A stretch of DNA of 64,000 bases from Collinsella sp. AK_207A (GCF_902501965.1 NZ_CABWID010000010.1:406472-470471); one strand, 5' to 3'. Positions 1 through 7,895 are shown, counted from the first letter of the stretch. The notes: a model not told the origin generated them from the sequence alone. A program made the numbers and translations.

Positions 1-2
1 TC

Positions 3-545
3 GCGCAGTTCCTGAACGGGTATTGGGCCATCGCCCGCCCGCAGCCGCGTCGCGCGTTCGTGGCGCTCGGTTCCAACATGGGCCAGCGGGTGGATAACAT
101 CCGCGCCGCCAAGCAGCTCATCGCCGAGATCCCCATGACCTGCGTTTCAAGCTGCTCGCGCATCTACGAGAGCGAGCCCGCCTACGAGCAGCGTCAGGAG
201 CCGTTCGCCAACGCGGTGATCGAAATCAAGACGGAGCTGGCCCCGCTGATCCTTTTGGACGAGCTGCTGAACGTTGAGAAGCGCCTGGGCCGCAAGCGCG
301 GCCGGGGGACGCGTCCCAACGGGCCGCGCGTGATCGACTGCGACCTCATCTGGATGGACGGCGAGGTTCACGGCGGTGACAAGCTGCAGCTCCCGCATCC
401 CGGCTTGGGTGAGCGCGACTTCGTGCTCGTGCCGCTCGAGGACCTCATGCACAACCCGGCGCGGTTCTTCCGCTTTGAGGGTGTGGACGTGAAGGAGCCG
501 GAGGAGCGCTACGGCCACGTGATCGGCGAGCTCGGTACGCTCTAG
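3..545 (+). CDS. folK: 2-amino-4-hydroxy-6-hydroxymethyldihydropteridine pyrophosphokinase (HPPK), 5' end cut off
   Basis: FolK transfers pyrophosphate from ATP to 6-hydroxymethyl-7,8-dihydropterin in cytosolic folate synthesis. The HPPK start block VALGSNMGQR, the EPFANAVIE block and the RVIDCDLIWMDG and LPHPGLGERDFVLVPL motifs are all visible. The frame is open to the window's left edge: the residues AQFLNGYWAIARPQPRRA before the HPPK block have no stop and no obvious start. HPPK proteins normally begin within a few residues of that block, so this is probably the C-terminal part of a fusion with another folate enzyme such as FolB (inference). It ends at a TAG and converges with coaX. A GTG at 60 could be an internal start but has no good ribosome binding site. 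Confidence 0.9.
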   Translation, partial: AQFLNGYWAIARPQPRRAFVALGSNMGQRVDNIRAAKQLIAEIPMTCVSSCSRIYESEPAYEQRQEPFANAVIEIKTELAPLILLDELLNVEKRLGRKRGRGTRPNGPRVIDCDLIWMDGEVHGGDKLQLPHPGLGERDFVLVPLEDLMHNPARFFRFEGVDVKEPEERYGHVIGELGTL

Positions 546-562
546 ACCGGCCGGCTAGCCTG

Positions 563-598
563 GAGGGGCAGCGCGGGGGAAGCCTCGCGGCGCCCCTC
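563..598. terminator. hairpin between convergent folK and coaX
   Basis: GAGGGGC at 563-569 pairs with GCCCCTC at 592-598, and the interior GC-rich bases partly pair too. It lies between the two convergent stop codons, so it could end transcription from either side. No T-tract follows, so it is only a weak intrinsic terminator candidate. Confidence 0.4.
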
Positions 599-617
599 GT
601 CAACGGATCTGCCGTAC

Positions 618-1391
618 CTATTCCTGCATCCGTTCCCAGATGAGGCGAATGCCCTGGAGCGTGAGCTGCTGGTCCACGTGGTCGAAGACCTCGGTGCAGT
701 TTGCTACCACGCCGGCAAGGCCGCCCGTGGCGATGACCTGCGCGTTGCGCCCGGTCTCACCCAGCTCGCGCCGGATGCGCCCGACCAGGCCCTCGGCCAT
801 GGCGGCGGTTCCCATGACGATGCCAACCTGCACGGCTTCGACCGTGTTCCGCCCGATGGCGTGCGCGGGCACCTCCATCGGCACGCTCGCAAGCTTTGCC
901 GCGCGCGAGGAGAGGGCGTCCATGGAGATTCCGATGCCGGGGGCGATGGCGCCGCCGATGTAGTAGCCGCGCGCATCCACCACGTCGAGGTTGGTGGCGG
1001 TGCCGAAATCGACCACGATGCTCGGCGCCCCGTAGAGCTCCGCGGCGGCCACCGCGTTGGCGATGCGGTCCGCGCCCACCTCGGCGGGATGGGGCGCATC
1101 CACCTTCGTGACCGCGGCCGTATCGGACCCAACCTGCACGAAGGGGACGCCCAGCTGTACCGCCACCCCGCGCCACTCGCGCAGGAGCTGCGGCACCACG
1201 CCCGCAAACGCCAGGGCGCTCACCTGCGCGAGCGAGATCCCATACATCTGGAAGTAACCGAGGAGCCGCACGTGCAGCTCGTCCTTGGTGAAGGTGTGGT
1301 CGGTGGGCATCCGCCACGACTGCACGAGCTCGCTGCCGTTAAAGAGGCCGATCGCGGTCTGGGTGTTTCCCAGGTCTATGGCAAGCAGCAT
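618..1391 (-). CDS. coaX: type III pantothenate kinase
   Basis: CoaX phosphorylates pantothenate in the first committed step of coenzyme A synthesis. The 257-aa protein has the usual family length and starts with the phosphate-binding block LLAIDLGNTQTAIGLF. It also shows the acidic motif GADRIANAVAA, the motif VVDFGTATNLDVV, and GGAIAPGI followed by the glycine-rich ATGGLAG near the C-terminus, all typical of the ASKHA-fold type III enzymes. It is transcribed divergently from ccmE and convergently with folK. No other CoA gene is adjacent. Nothing looks odd about it. Confidence 0.96.
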   Translation of the reverse strand: MLLAIDLGNTQTAIGLFNGSELVQSWRMPTDHTFTKDELHVRLLGYFQMYGISLAQVSALAFAGVVPQLLREWRGVAVQLGVPFVQVGSDTAAVTKVDAPHPAEVGADRIANAVAAAELYGAPSIVVDFGTATNLDVVDARGYYIGGAIAPGIGISMDALSSRAAKLASVPMEVPAHAIGRNTVEAVQVGIVMGTAAMAEGLVGRIRRELGETGRNAQVIATGGLAGVVANCTEVFDHVDQQLTLQGIRLIWERMQE

Positions 1392-1455
1392 GACGATTTC
1401 TCCAGAATGGTTCTCAATTACTTACATTTCACGGCATCTGCCTGCGGCCATTGTA

Positions 1456-1461
1456 TACTGT
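1456..1461 (+). promoter_or_regulatory. possible -10 box of the ccm locus
   Basis: TATACT lies about 60 bp upstream of the ccmE start in the coaX-ccmE divergent gap. No convincing -35 hexamer sits 16-18 bp upstream, so this rests on a single hexamer. Confidence 0.3.
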
Positions 1462-1519
1462 CACCTATCTGTGACGCGCGGATTTCCCGCCTCGTCCAGA
1501 GAAGGAGGAGCTCGTACTC

Positions 1520-2188
1520 ATGAACAAGAAAGCCAAGCGTCGCCTGATCGTTGTGGGCGGCATCATCGTTATCGCCATGCTTGTGATCGTTGCGGTTGCC
1601 GGCTCCGGCGGTGCCGCATCGTCCCTTTCCATCTCCGACGTTTTGAGCGGTGACTACGAGGGCAAGAAGGTCCAGGTGACGGGCTCCGTGGTGGCCGATT
1701 CGGTGAGCGCCAAAGGCTCGACGGCCGAGTTCAAGATCCAGCCCGAAGACGGTGACGCCTCGCAGCAGCTCGCGGTGAGCTACTCGGGTGCGCTGCCGGC
1801 AACGTTCGGTGCCGGCGTGGTGGCCATCTGCACCGGCACGGTAACCAACGGCACGCTCGATGCCTCCGAGATGGTGACCAAGTGTCCCTCCAAGTACGAG
1901 AGCGCCGAGGGTTCGCTCACGGTGAAGGGCCTGAAGGACCAGGCGAGCACGCTCACCGGGGCCGACGTGAAGGTCTGCGGCTACGTGCGCGGCCAGATCA
2001 ACGGCGCCGATGCGGATTACCGCTTCACCATCGAAAGCCAGGGCGAGAAGATGAACGTCGTCTACGACGGCGGCTTGGACGACAACATCAAGGATGGCAC
2101 CGCGCTCGTCATCGCCGGACAGCTCGACTCGGACGGCAACTTCCATGCCAGCGAGCAGCCGAGCATCGACTCATCTGTGAAGGAATAG
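1520..2188 (+). CDS. ccmE: cytochrome c maturation heme chaperone CcmE, Cys type, with a second OB-like domain
   Basis: CcmE carries heme covalently on the outer face of the membrane and hands it to CcmF. The 222-aa protein starts after GAAGGAGGAG and has a short basic N-terminus and one membrane anchor (about residues 9-27). An OB-type domain follows, ending in TKCPSKYE. C122-x3-Y126 matches the CxxxY heme-binding motif of the Cys-type CcmE known from sulfate reducers and archaea, in place of the usual HxxxY. Residues about 140-215 look like a second copy of the same fold (VCGYVRG...VIAGQLDSDGNFHASE) without the Cys, making the protein longer than a usual CcmE. It is the first gene of the ccm locus. 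Confidence 0.85.
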   Translation: MNKKAKRRLIVVGGIIVIAMLVIVAVAGSGGAASSLSISDVLSGDYEGKKVQVTGSVVADSVSAKGSTAEFKIQPEDGDASQQLAVSYSGALPATFGAGVVAICTGTVTNGTLDASEMVTKCPSKYESAEGSLTVKGLKDQASTLTGADVKVCGYVRGQINGADADYRFTIESQGEKMNVVYDGGLDDNIKDGTALVIAGQLDSDGNFHASEQPSIDSSVKE

Positions 2189-2195
2189 CCCGTCA

Positions 2196-2330
2196 GGTCC
2201 GTTCGCCCGCGCGTCGCAGCGCATGCCCGAAGCGACACTCCACAGCGAACTGAGCGAGCGACGAAGTCGTTTGCCGGTCTCGCGAGGACTGAACGTAGGG
2301 CATCCGCTGCGATGCGCGGGCAAACGGACC
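2196..2330. repeat. long imperfect inverted repeat between ccmE and ccmF
   Basis: The arms at 2196-2228 and 2298-2330 are each 33 nt and match at about 30 positions (GGTCCGTT...GCATGCCC against its reverse complement). They enclose about 69 nt with smaller palindromes such as CGACGAAGTCG. It starts right after the ccmE stop and could act as a strong hairpin inside the ccm transcript or be a REP-like mobile palindrome. It is not a simple intrinsic terminator, because no T-tract follows. Confidence 0.7.
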
Positions 2331-2374
2331 GGCGACTTTGGTGCGGCACGCGATAGGGAAAGGAAATCAACCTG

Positions 2375-4576
2375 ATGATCTCTACCATAGGTAATGTTTT
2401 GCAGGTCGTGGCGCTGATCGTGTCGGCGATCGCGGCCATCTCGCTCGTTGCGGGCGCGCGCGGCCACCATGAGGGGCTGGTCAACGCCGGCTACTTGATG
2501 GTGTTCGGCAACGCCATCGCGCTGACGGCGTGCCTGGGGCTCATCCTCGTCTGCTTCCTTACGGAGAACTACAGCATCGCGTACGTGGTCTCCAATTATC
2601 CGAGCACTACGAGCGCGCTCAAGCCGCTCTACCTGGTCTCCGCCGTGTGGGCCGGGCGCCAGGGATCGCTGCTGCTGTGGACGTGGCTCATCTCGCTCTA
2701 TGCCGCCGTGGTCGCGTGGAAGCGCATGCACGTGACGGACGACCTCTCTTCCGTGGCCCTCGGCGTGACCGAGGTCATCGTCGCGCTCTTCCTCTGCACG
2801 CTCGTCTTCTCGGATTCCAATAACCCCTTCATGCCCACGGCCTCGGAGTACCTGAACGCCGATGGCACGCTGGCGCAGCGGGTGGGCGGCATGAACCCGC
2901 TGCTCATGCACTGGGCGATGATCCTGCATCCGCCTGCAACGTTCATCGGCTATGCCGGATGCGCCCTGCCCTTTGCCTACGCCATGGCGGCGATCATCAC
3001 GGGCGACCTTTCCGCTCGTTGGGTTGAGCTCGCCGACCGCCTGGCTATTTTCAGCTTCATCTTCCTGACCATCGGCATGTCGCTCGGCGCCGTGTGGGCC
3101 TACGTGGTGCTCGGCTGGGGCGGCTTCTGGGGCTGGGACGCCGTGGAGAACGCGAGTCTCTTCAGCTGGCTCACCGCGGTGGCGATGATCCACAGCTTCA
3201 CGATGTACCGCAAGCATGGCATCTTCCGCCGGTGGAGCATGTTCGCCGCGACCATCACCTTCATCTTCGTGGTGCTCGGCACGTTCATCACCCGTTCCGG
3301 TCTGGTGCAGTCCGTGCACGCCTTTGCCCAGGACCAGGTCTCCACCTACCTCTTCCTGGCGATCATGGTGGTCGCGGCGCTCGCGTTCCTCATCGGCCTG
3401 CTTTACCGCAACGCCGAGTTCGGCGAGGACGACGACCAGATCGAGTCGCTCTTCTCCAAGAACGGCTCTTACTTCATCACCAACCTGGTGATGATCGTGG
3501 CTGCGGTGCTCTGCGCCTACCTGACCGTCTCGAGCGCGCTGCCCAGCTGGATGCCGCTTGGCGGGTCCGTGGTGGCTGCGGGTGCCTTCAACGCGGTGGC
3601 GCGTCCCGTTGGCACGCTGTTCTGCCTGCTCATGGCCGTGTGCCCCATGCTTGGTTGGCGCAAGACCGACGGTGCCAAGTTCGCCCGCAACATGCGCGTG
3701 CCGGCGATTCTGGGCGCGGTGCTGTTCGTTGCGCTCATGGTGCTCTTTGTGACGAAGCTCGCACCCGAGTACGACGCCATCGTGGCGGCCGGCGGAGACG
3801 CGGCGACCACGCTCACCGAGCAGGGCCCGCGCATCTACTACTTCGCGCTCACCGTGGTGGCCTTTGCCGCCGCGTCGCTGCTCTTTGCCAGCTCGGCGTA
3901 CCTGCTTGCGCGCGGCGTGGGCGCGCGTCGTCGCAACAAGGGCGAGAACGCGCTTGCTGCCCTGGTCAACCTGTTCCGTCGGTCCCCCGCGCAGGCCGGT
4001 GGCTATCTTACGCACCTGAGTGTGGCGATCGTGCTGGTGGGCCTGGTGGGCTCGAGCATGTACGTGCGCGAGCAGACGCTCAACCTCACCGCCACGGCTG
4101 GGGAGAGCGGCCAGGTGGGTGCCTACACCCTGACGTACGAGGACGGGCGCGAGTACTCCACCACCGGCAACAACAAGCTCAAGGAGATCACGCTCAAGGT
4201 GACGGATGCCTCGGGCAAGGAACTCGGCACGCTCAAGCCCTCGCTTGAGGTGAGCGCCACCAACACCGGTCAGCAGACCCTGCACGCCGGCGTGCTCACG
4301 TTCCCGGGCGAGGACCTGTTCGTGGCCTTCCAGGGTCTGAACGCCGACGGCTCGCTTTCCGTTCACGTGAAGGTGAACCCGCTCATCCTACTCAACTGGA
4401 TCGGCGGCGGCGTCGCCGTGCTGGGTATCGTGCTGGCGTTTGCGCCGCGTCGTGCCACGCCGCTGCTGGCGGCCGATGAGCGCGTTCGCGTTGAGGCGGC
4501 TGAGGAAGAGGCCGTTCGGGCCGAGCGTGCGCAGGTGCGCACCAAGCGCCGGGCGCGTCCGAGGAAGAAGTCCTAG
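2375..4576 (+). CDS. ccmF: cytochrome c heme lyase subunit CcmF
   Basis: CcmF is the polytopic membrane protein that takes heme from CcmE and attaches it to apocytochrome c. The 733-aa protein has over ten hydrophobic segments and the tryptophan-rich WWD-type motif (WGGFWGWDAVENASLFSWL, about residues 248-266). It also has conserved histidines in LLMHWAMILHPPATFIGYAG and the ITRSGLVQSVHAFAQ block. A periplasmic-type domain (about 570-665) precedes the last membrane span, and a charged Arg/Glu tail ends the protein. The start follows GGGAAAGGAAATC. Downstream lie a small ORF and ccmABCD, so it is probably one operon. No ccmG or ccmH is found here. Confidence 0.93.
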   Translation: MISTIGNVLQVVALIVSAIAAISLVAGARGHHEGLVNAGYLMVFGNAIALTACLGLILVCFLTENYSIAYVVSNYPSTTSALKPLYLVSAVWAGRQGSLLLWTWLISLYAAVVAWKRMHVTDDLSSVALGVTEVIVALFLCTLVFSDSNNPFMPTASEYLNADGTLAQRVGGMNPLLMHWAMILHPPATFIGYAGCALPFAYAMAAIITGDLSARWVELADRLAIFSFIFLTIGMSLGAVWAYVVLGWGGFWGWDAVENASLFSWLTAVAMIHSFTMYRKHGIFRRWSMFAATITFIFVVLGTFITRSGLVQSVHAFAQDQVSTYLFLAIMVVAALAFLIGLLYRNAEFGEDDDQIESLFSKNGSYFITNLVMIVAAVLCAYLTVSSALPSWMPLGGSVVAAGAFNAVARPVGTLFCLLMAVCPMLGWRKTDGAKFARNMRVPAILGAVLFVALMVLFVTKLAPEYDAIVAAGGDAATTLTEQGPRIYYFALTVVAFAAASLLFASSAYLLARGVGARRRNKGENALAALVNLFRRSPAQAGGYLTHLSVAIVLVGLVGSSMYVREQTLNLTATAGESGQVGAYTLTYEDGREYSTTGNNKLKEITLKVTDASGKELGTLKPSLEVSATNTGQQTLHAGVLTFPGEDLFVAFQGLNADGSLSVHVKVNPLILLNWIGGGVAVLGIVLAFAPRRATPLLAADERVRVEAAEEEAVRAERAQVRTKRRARPRKKS

Positions 4577-4589
4577 GCATATGAGATTG

Positions 4590-4638
4590 CGGGGCCGACC
4601 GGCCCGGCTTGCTGGCCGGGTTCGATTGGCCCCGTTTG
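4590..4638 (+). terminator. nested GC hairpin after ccmF
   Basis: CGGGGCC (4590-4596) pairs with GGCCCCG (4628-4634), with an inner CCGGC/GCCGG stem, followed by a short TTT. It may attenuate transcription between ccmF and the rest of the locus. Confidence 0.4.
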
Positions 4639-4660
4639 ACTTGAGGAAAGGGAGCTCGAG

Positions 4661-4840
4661 ATGCTCGATCCGTTTGGCGGTGTGGTCCACGCGCCCGAGG
4701 AACTCGATGCCATGATGGCCGAGGAGGCGTCGCTGGCCGAGGCCGCGCTGCGTGCTGCGGATGCCGCGCGCGCGGCGCACGCCGCGGCGGAGGACGCCGC
4801 GGCAGCTGCCGGCGCTGGAGTTGCCGATGCTCGTGCGTGA
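4661..4840 (+). CDS. small acidic Ala-rich protein in the ccm locus, unknown function
   Basis: A 59-residue reading frame starts at an ATG behind a good ribosome binding site (GAAAGGGAG). Its sequence begins MLDPFGGVVHAPEELDAMMAEE and continues as an almost uninterrupted alanine/acidic helix. It has no membrane segment, so it is not the usual CcmD. Its end overlaps the ccmA start by 14 nt, which suggests translational coupling. I do not recognise it. It could be an accessory protein of the heme exporter or only a translated leader that couples ccmA expression. The low-complexity composition also leaves open a chance open frame. Confidence 0.5.
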   Translation: MLDPFGGVVHAPEELDAMMAEEASLAEAALRAADAARAAHAAAEDAAAAAGAGVADARA

Positions 4841-5564
4841 CGCCGTCGGTCCCGCGGTTGAGGCGCACGGGCTCGTCAAGCAGTTCGGCGACCGCCGCGC
4901 CCTAGACGGCGTGGACCTTGCGCTTCCCCGTGGGTCCTTCCTCTCCATCTTTGGCCCCAACGGCGCCGGCAAGACGACGCTTCTTCGTCAGCTCGCCCTG
5001 CTCGCCCGTCCCACCCGCGGCGAGCTGCATATCCTCGGCGTGGACGCGCTCGAGGAGCCGGATGTCCTGCGCTCGCGCATCGGGCTCATCTCGCACAAGT
5101 CCATGCTCTACGGCGATCTGACCGCCCACGAGAATCTGGAATTCTTCGCCTCGCTCTATGGCGAGCCGGATCAGGCCCGCATCGACGAGCTGCTGCGGTT
5201 GGTGGAGCTCGATCACCGTCGCAACGACCCTGTGCGAACCTACTCGCGCGGCATGCAGCAGCGCCTCTCCATCGCCCGCGCGCTGGTGAACGATCCCGAC
5301 TTGGTGCTGCTCGACGAGCCGTACTCCGGCCTTGACCCGCACGCCGCCGAGCTCTTCGACCGGCTCATCGGCCGCGTGCGCGAAGACGGCTGCAACCGCA
5401 CGTTCATCATGGTGAGCCACGATCTCGCTAAGGGCTACGCGCTGTGCAGCCACGCGCTCATCCTTGCGCGCGGCCAGGTGGTGGTCTGCGCGGAGAAGCA
5501 GGGCATCGATGCCGCCGCGTTCAAGGACCTGTACCTGGCAACCGTCGGCATGGGGGTGGCGTAG
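4827..5564 (+). CDS. ccmA: heme exporter ATP-binding protein CcmA
   Basis: This is the ABC ATPase of the CcmABCD complex that releases heme-loaded CcmE. The 245-aa protein has Walker A GPNGAGKTT, Q-loop region ISHKSMLYGDLTAHENLEF, signature SRGMQQRLSIARAL, Walker B LVLLDEPYSGLD and the switch His in MVSHD, all in order. The ATG at 4827 was chosen because it follows CTGGAG and gives the expected short N-terminus (LVRDAVGPAVEAHGLVKQFG). An upstream start at 4752 would add an implausible Arg/Pro-rich tail. The ccmB start follows its stop directly. Confidence 0.93.
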   Translation: MLVRDAVGPAVEAHGLVKQFGDRRALDGVDLALPRGSFLSIFGPNGAGKTTLLRQLALLARPTRGELHILGVDALEEPDVLRSRIGLISHKSMLYGDLTAHENLEFFASLYGEPDQARIDELLRLVELDHRRNDPVRTYSRGMQQRLSIARALVNDPDLVLLDEPYSGLDPHAAELFDRLIGRVREDGCNRTFIMVSHDLAKGYALCSHALILARGQVVVCAEKQGIDAAAFKDLYLATVGMGVA

Positions 5565-6293
5565 ATGAGAATCGTTGACTCCGCGCGGCCGAAGGGGCTG
5601 TCTTCGCTCGCCCAGTACCGCGCCCTGCTGTTGAAGGATCTGCGGCAGGAGATTCGCACGCGCGAGATGCTCACCTCCATGGCGGTGTACGCGCTGCTGG
5701 TGCTCACCATTTACGGCGCCGCGCTTTCGCAGGTGGGCGATAAGATCCAGGTGGTCTCGTTTGCGGGCGGGCTGCTGTGGGCGCTCATCATCTTCACGAG
5801 CCTGCTGGGACTCAACCGGAGCTTCAGCCACGAGACGGAGTCCGGCTGCCTAGAGGGCATTCTGCTCGCACCGGTGGACCGCGCGATCATCTTCCTGGCC
5901 AAGGCGACCTCGAACCTCATCTTCCTGGTTGCCGTCGAGGTGCTCGTGCTTCCGCTCTTCTTTCTGTTTTTCCTTTCCGGCGCGGATCTGGCGGGAACGA
6001 CGTTCTACATCGCTTTGCCGCTGCTCATCGGTACGGTGGGCGTTGCCGGTGTGGGCACGCTGCTCTCGACCATGACCATCGACACGCGCGGCCGCGATGT
6101 GCTCTTGGCCATTCTCTTCATTCCCGTGGCATTCCCGCTGGTCTACGCTTGCGTTTCCGCGACGACGGTTGCGTTTATGGGTGTGGAGGGAACGTTTGGC
6201 ACGTTTTGGACCTCGTGCGCGGTGGCCGCGGCGTACGACGTGATCATGATCGCAGCCGCCTGGGGGCTCTACGAGTTTGCCGTTGATTCGTAG
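5565..6293 (+). CDS. ccmB: heme exporter permease CcmB
   Basis: CcmB is the membrane partner of CcmA in the heme-handling ABC complex. The 242-aa protein has an N-terminal cytoplasmic stretch with the conserved LLLKDLRQEIRTREM block, followed by about six hydrophobic segments. The GLLWALIIFTSLLGLNRSF and ETESGCLEGILLAPVDR blocks are typical of the family. The start ATG abuts the ccmA stop (TAGATG). Length and topology are as expected, and the gene directly precedes ccmC. Confidence 0.93.
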   Translation: MRIVDSARPKGLSSLAQYRALLLKDLRQEIRTREMLTSMAVYALLVLTIYGAALSQVGDKIQVVSFAGGLLWALIIFTSLLGLNRSFSHETESGCLEGILLAPVDRAIIFLAKATSNLIFLVAVEVLVLPLFFLFFLSGADLAGTTFYIALPLLIGTVGVAGVGTLLSTMTIDTRGRDVLLAILFIPVAFPLVYACVSATTVAFMGVEGTFGTFWTSCAVAAAYDVIMIAAAWGLYEFAVDS

Positions 6294-6347
6294 GCTCCGC
6301 GCTACAATGGCTACTACCTTCCCGTCTTGAAGAACGAAAGGATAATC

Positions 6348-7193
6348 GTGCGTTCCAAAGCCGATAAGCTCGTGCCCGTGCTGCTTGTGCTGGGCGGACT
6401 GCTCACGCTCGCAGACATCGTGTGGGCATTCACGCTCTCGCCGCTCGTGCAGGGAGCCGTGCTCGATGAGCCCGTGGTGATCGCCGGACATATGGTGACC
6501 ACCAAGCTGCTGTTCAGCCAGAAGATCTTCTACCTGCATGTGCCGGTCGCCGTGGCGTCGTTCGTCGCCATGGCCGTCTCGTGTTTCCATGCCGTGCGGT
6601 TCCTGATGACCAAGGACCGCGCTCACGACCTTAAGTCGCACACCGCCATGCAGGTGACGTTCGTGTTCGTGCTGGCAACCATGGTTTCCGGCGTAATCTG
6701 GACACGTCTTGACTGGAACGTGTGGTGGACGTGGGAGCCGCGCCTGACCACGTACTTCATCCTGATGCTGCTCGTGATGGCCTACTTCATCCTGCGAAAC
6801 GCCATCGACGACCCGGAGCGTCGCGCGCGCTTCTGCGCGGTGTTCGGCATCGTGGCATTTGTGGACGCGCCCATCTCGTTCATGGTGACTCGCGTAATTC
6901 CTTCGTCCATTCATCCTGTGGTGTTCCGCACCGACAGCGGTTTGCCGCCGATGATGCTCGTTCCGTTCCTGCTGGGCATGTTCGGCATGCTGATGGTGTG
7001 CATCGCCATCTACGTGCTTGCGGTTCGCGTGAACGAGCAGGCTGTGGTGGTGGAAGAGCTAAAGGAGCGGCTCGAGGAGCGCGACGCTTCGCGTCAGGTT
7101 GCCGTGGCCGATGAGGCGCTGGCCCGCCTGCGCGCCCAGGGCGAGAAGCTTTCCGCGGCTGAGGCTGATGACGATTCCAAGAAGGAGAACTAA
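6348..7193 (+). CDS. ccmC: heme handling protein CcmC
   Basis: CcmC delivers heme to CcmE. It has six membrane segments and a tryptophan-rich loop. Here the loop reads WNVWWTWEPRLTTYFIL: the position that is usually Asp (WD.RLT) is Glu-Pro. The flanking histidines in KIFYLHVPVA and SSIHPVVF are kept. GTG at 6348 was chosen because GAAAGG lies six bases upstream; a TTG at 6327 would overlap that ribosome binding site. The C-terminus carries an unusual charged helical tail of about 50 residues (VVEELKERLEERDASRQV...) that looks like a coiled coil. Confidence 0.9.
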   Translation: MRSKADKLVPVLLVLGGLLTLADIVWAFTLSPLVQGAVLDEPVVIAGHMVTTKLLFSQKIFYLHVPVAVASFVAMAVSCFHAVRFLMTKDRAHDLKSHTAMQVTFVFVLATMVSGVIWTRLDWNVWWTWEPRLTTYFILMLLVMAYFILRNAIDDPERRARFCAVFGIVAFVDAPISFMVTRVIPSSIHPVVFRTDSGLPPMMLVPFLLGMFGMLMVCIAIYVLAVRVNEQAVVVEELKERLEERDASRQVAVADEALARLRAQGEKLSAAEADDDSKKEN

Positions 7194-7196
7194 CGC

Positions 7197-7382
7197 ATGG
7201 ATGCCATTCTTTCCGAGGTCTACTCGACCGTCCTTCCGGTTGCTCCGTACGTGCTCGTGGCTTATGTGGGCATATGGCTCGTGCTGTTTGCGTTCATCGC
7301 TATGCTGCGGGGCAAGCAGAAGCGCACCGCTGCGGACATCGACGCGTTGAAGAAGGCGCTTGAGAGCCGCGAGGAGCGGTAG
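7197..7382 (+). CDS. ccmD: small membrane protein CcmD
   Basis: The 61-aa protein has one membrane segment (VLVAYVGIWLVLFAFIAML) followed by a basic KQKR and a charged helix. This is the standard build of CcmD, the small subunit that stabilises CcmABC with CcmE. It starts three bases after the ccmC stop behind AAGGAG. Sequence conservation in this family is low, so the call rests on size, topology and position as the last ccm gene. Confidence 0.85.
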   Translation: MDAILSEVYSTVLPVAPYVLVAYVGIWLVLFAFIAMLRGKQKRTAADIDALKKALESREER

Positions 7383-7438
7383 GGGCGTCGTTCGGGACCT
7401 GCCGGTGTGCTGTCGGCGGTGCCGGGGGCGAACCATCG

Positions 7439-7646
7439 CGATACTTTATCGGTTTTGCCGGCCAATGCAAAAAGGGGAGCGATACTTTATCGCTTTTCAG
7501 GCGAGCTGCGAGTAGCCCGCTGGTCTCTGACCTAGAAACTGCAGGTAAAGCAACTGCGATATTCGCCTCTATTCAGGAAGCGCTTGGATAATCGATAAAG
7601 TATCGTTGACTTTTTCAAGCAGGGACCCTGAACCGATAAACTATCG
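7439..7646. repeat. phased four-core repeat element, copy 1 (208 bp)
   Basis: Direct cores CGATACTTTATCGGTTTT at 7439 and CGATACTTTATCGCTTTT at 7480 (41 bp apart) are followed by inverted cores CGATAAAGTATCG at 7593 and CGATAAACTATCG at 7634 (again 41 bp apart). The second direct and first inverted cores are 113 bp apart. A central CAGGTAAAG (A of AGG at 7543) recurs at the same offset in copy 2. The surrounding 7383-7818 gap has no gene. Each core is itself a near palindrome (CGATA-n3-TATCG). Confidence 0.9.
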
Positions 7647-7818
7647 TGCAGATTTGTTCGCGCGGGCGAGCCTAAGCGCGCTCGCAGGCCCCCAGTGGAG
7701 CGGTGAAGCGGATGCAGTGAACCGTAATGCGTCGAATTGTGGAGACGCTGCGATTCGGTTGCGCTCTGCGCGCGTCCAACGTAATATACTATCTCGCGCA
7801 TGAGATGCGCCCAGACAT

Positions 7819-7895
7819 TGCGGGGTGGAGCAGTCTGGTAGCTCGCCGGGCTCATAACCCGGAGGTCGTAGGTTCAAATCCTGCCCCCGCGACCA
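7819..7895 (+). tRNA. initiator tRNA-Met (CAT anticodon)
   Basis: A full cloverleaf folds over 77 nt with encoded CCA. The anticodon arm CCGGGCTCATAACCCGG carries the three G-C pairs that mark initiator tRNA, and the T arm is GTAGG-TTCAAAT-CCTGC. The acceptor 7-mers are TGCGGGG and CCCCGCG, so the first pair is a weak U1-G72. Initiators normally have a C1-A72 mismatch there, so the weak end is kept by different bases. A strong terminator follows at once. The 3' end borders an integrase remnant. Confidence 0.95.

Noticed and set aside
2171..4366. Very long minus-strand open frame opposite ccmF
   Set aside because: His/Arg/Glu-rich translation without any family motif; typical antisense shadow of a GC-rich gene.
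7439..7646. Replication origin with DnaA boxes
   Set aside because: TTTATC resembles part of a DnaA box, but TTATCCACA is not present, no dnaA or dnaN is near, and there are three copies of the element.
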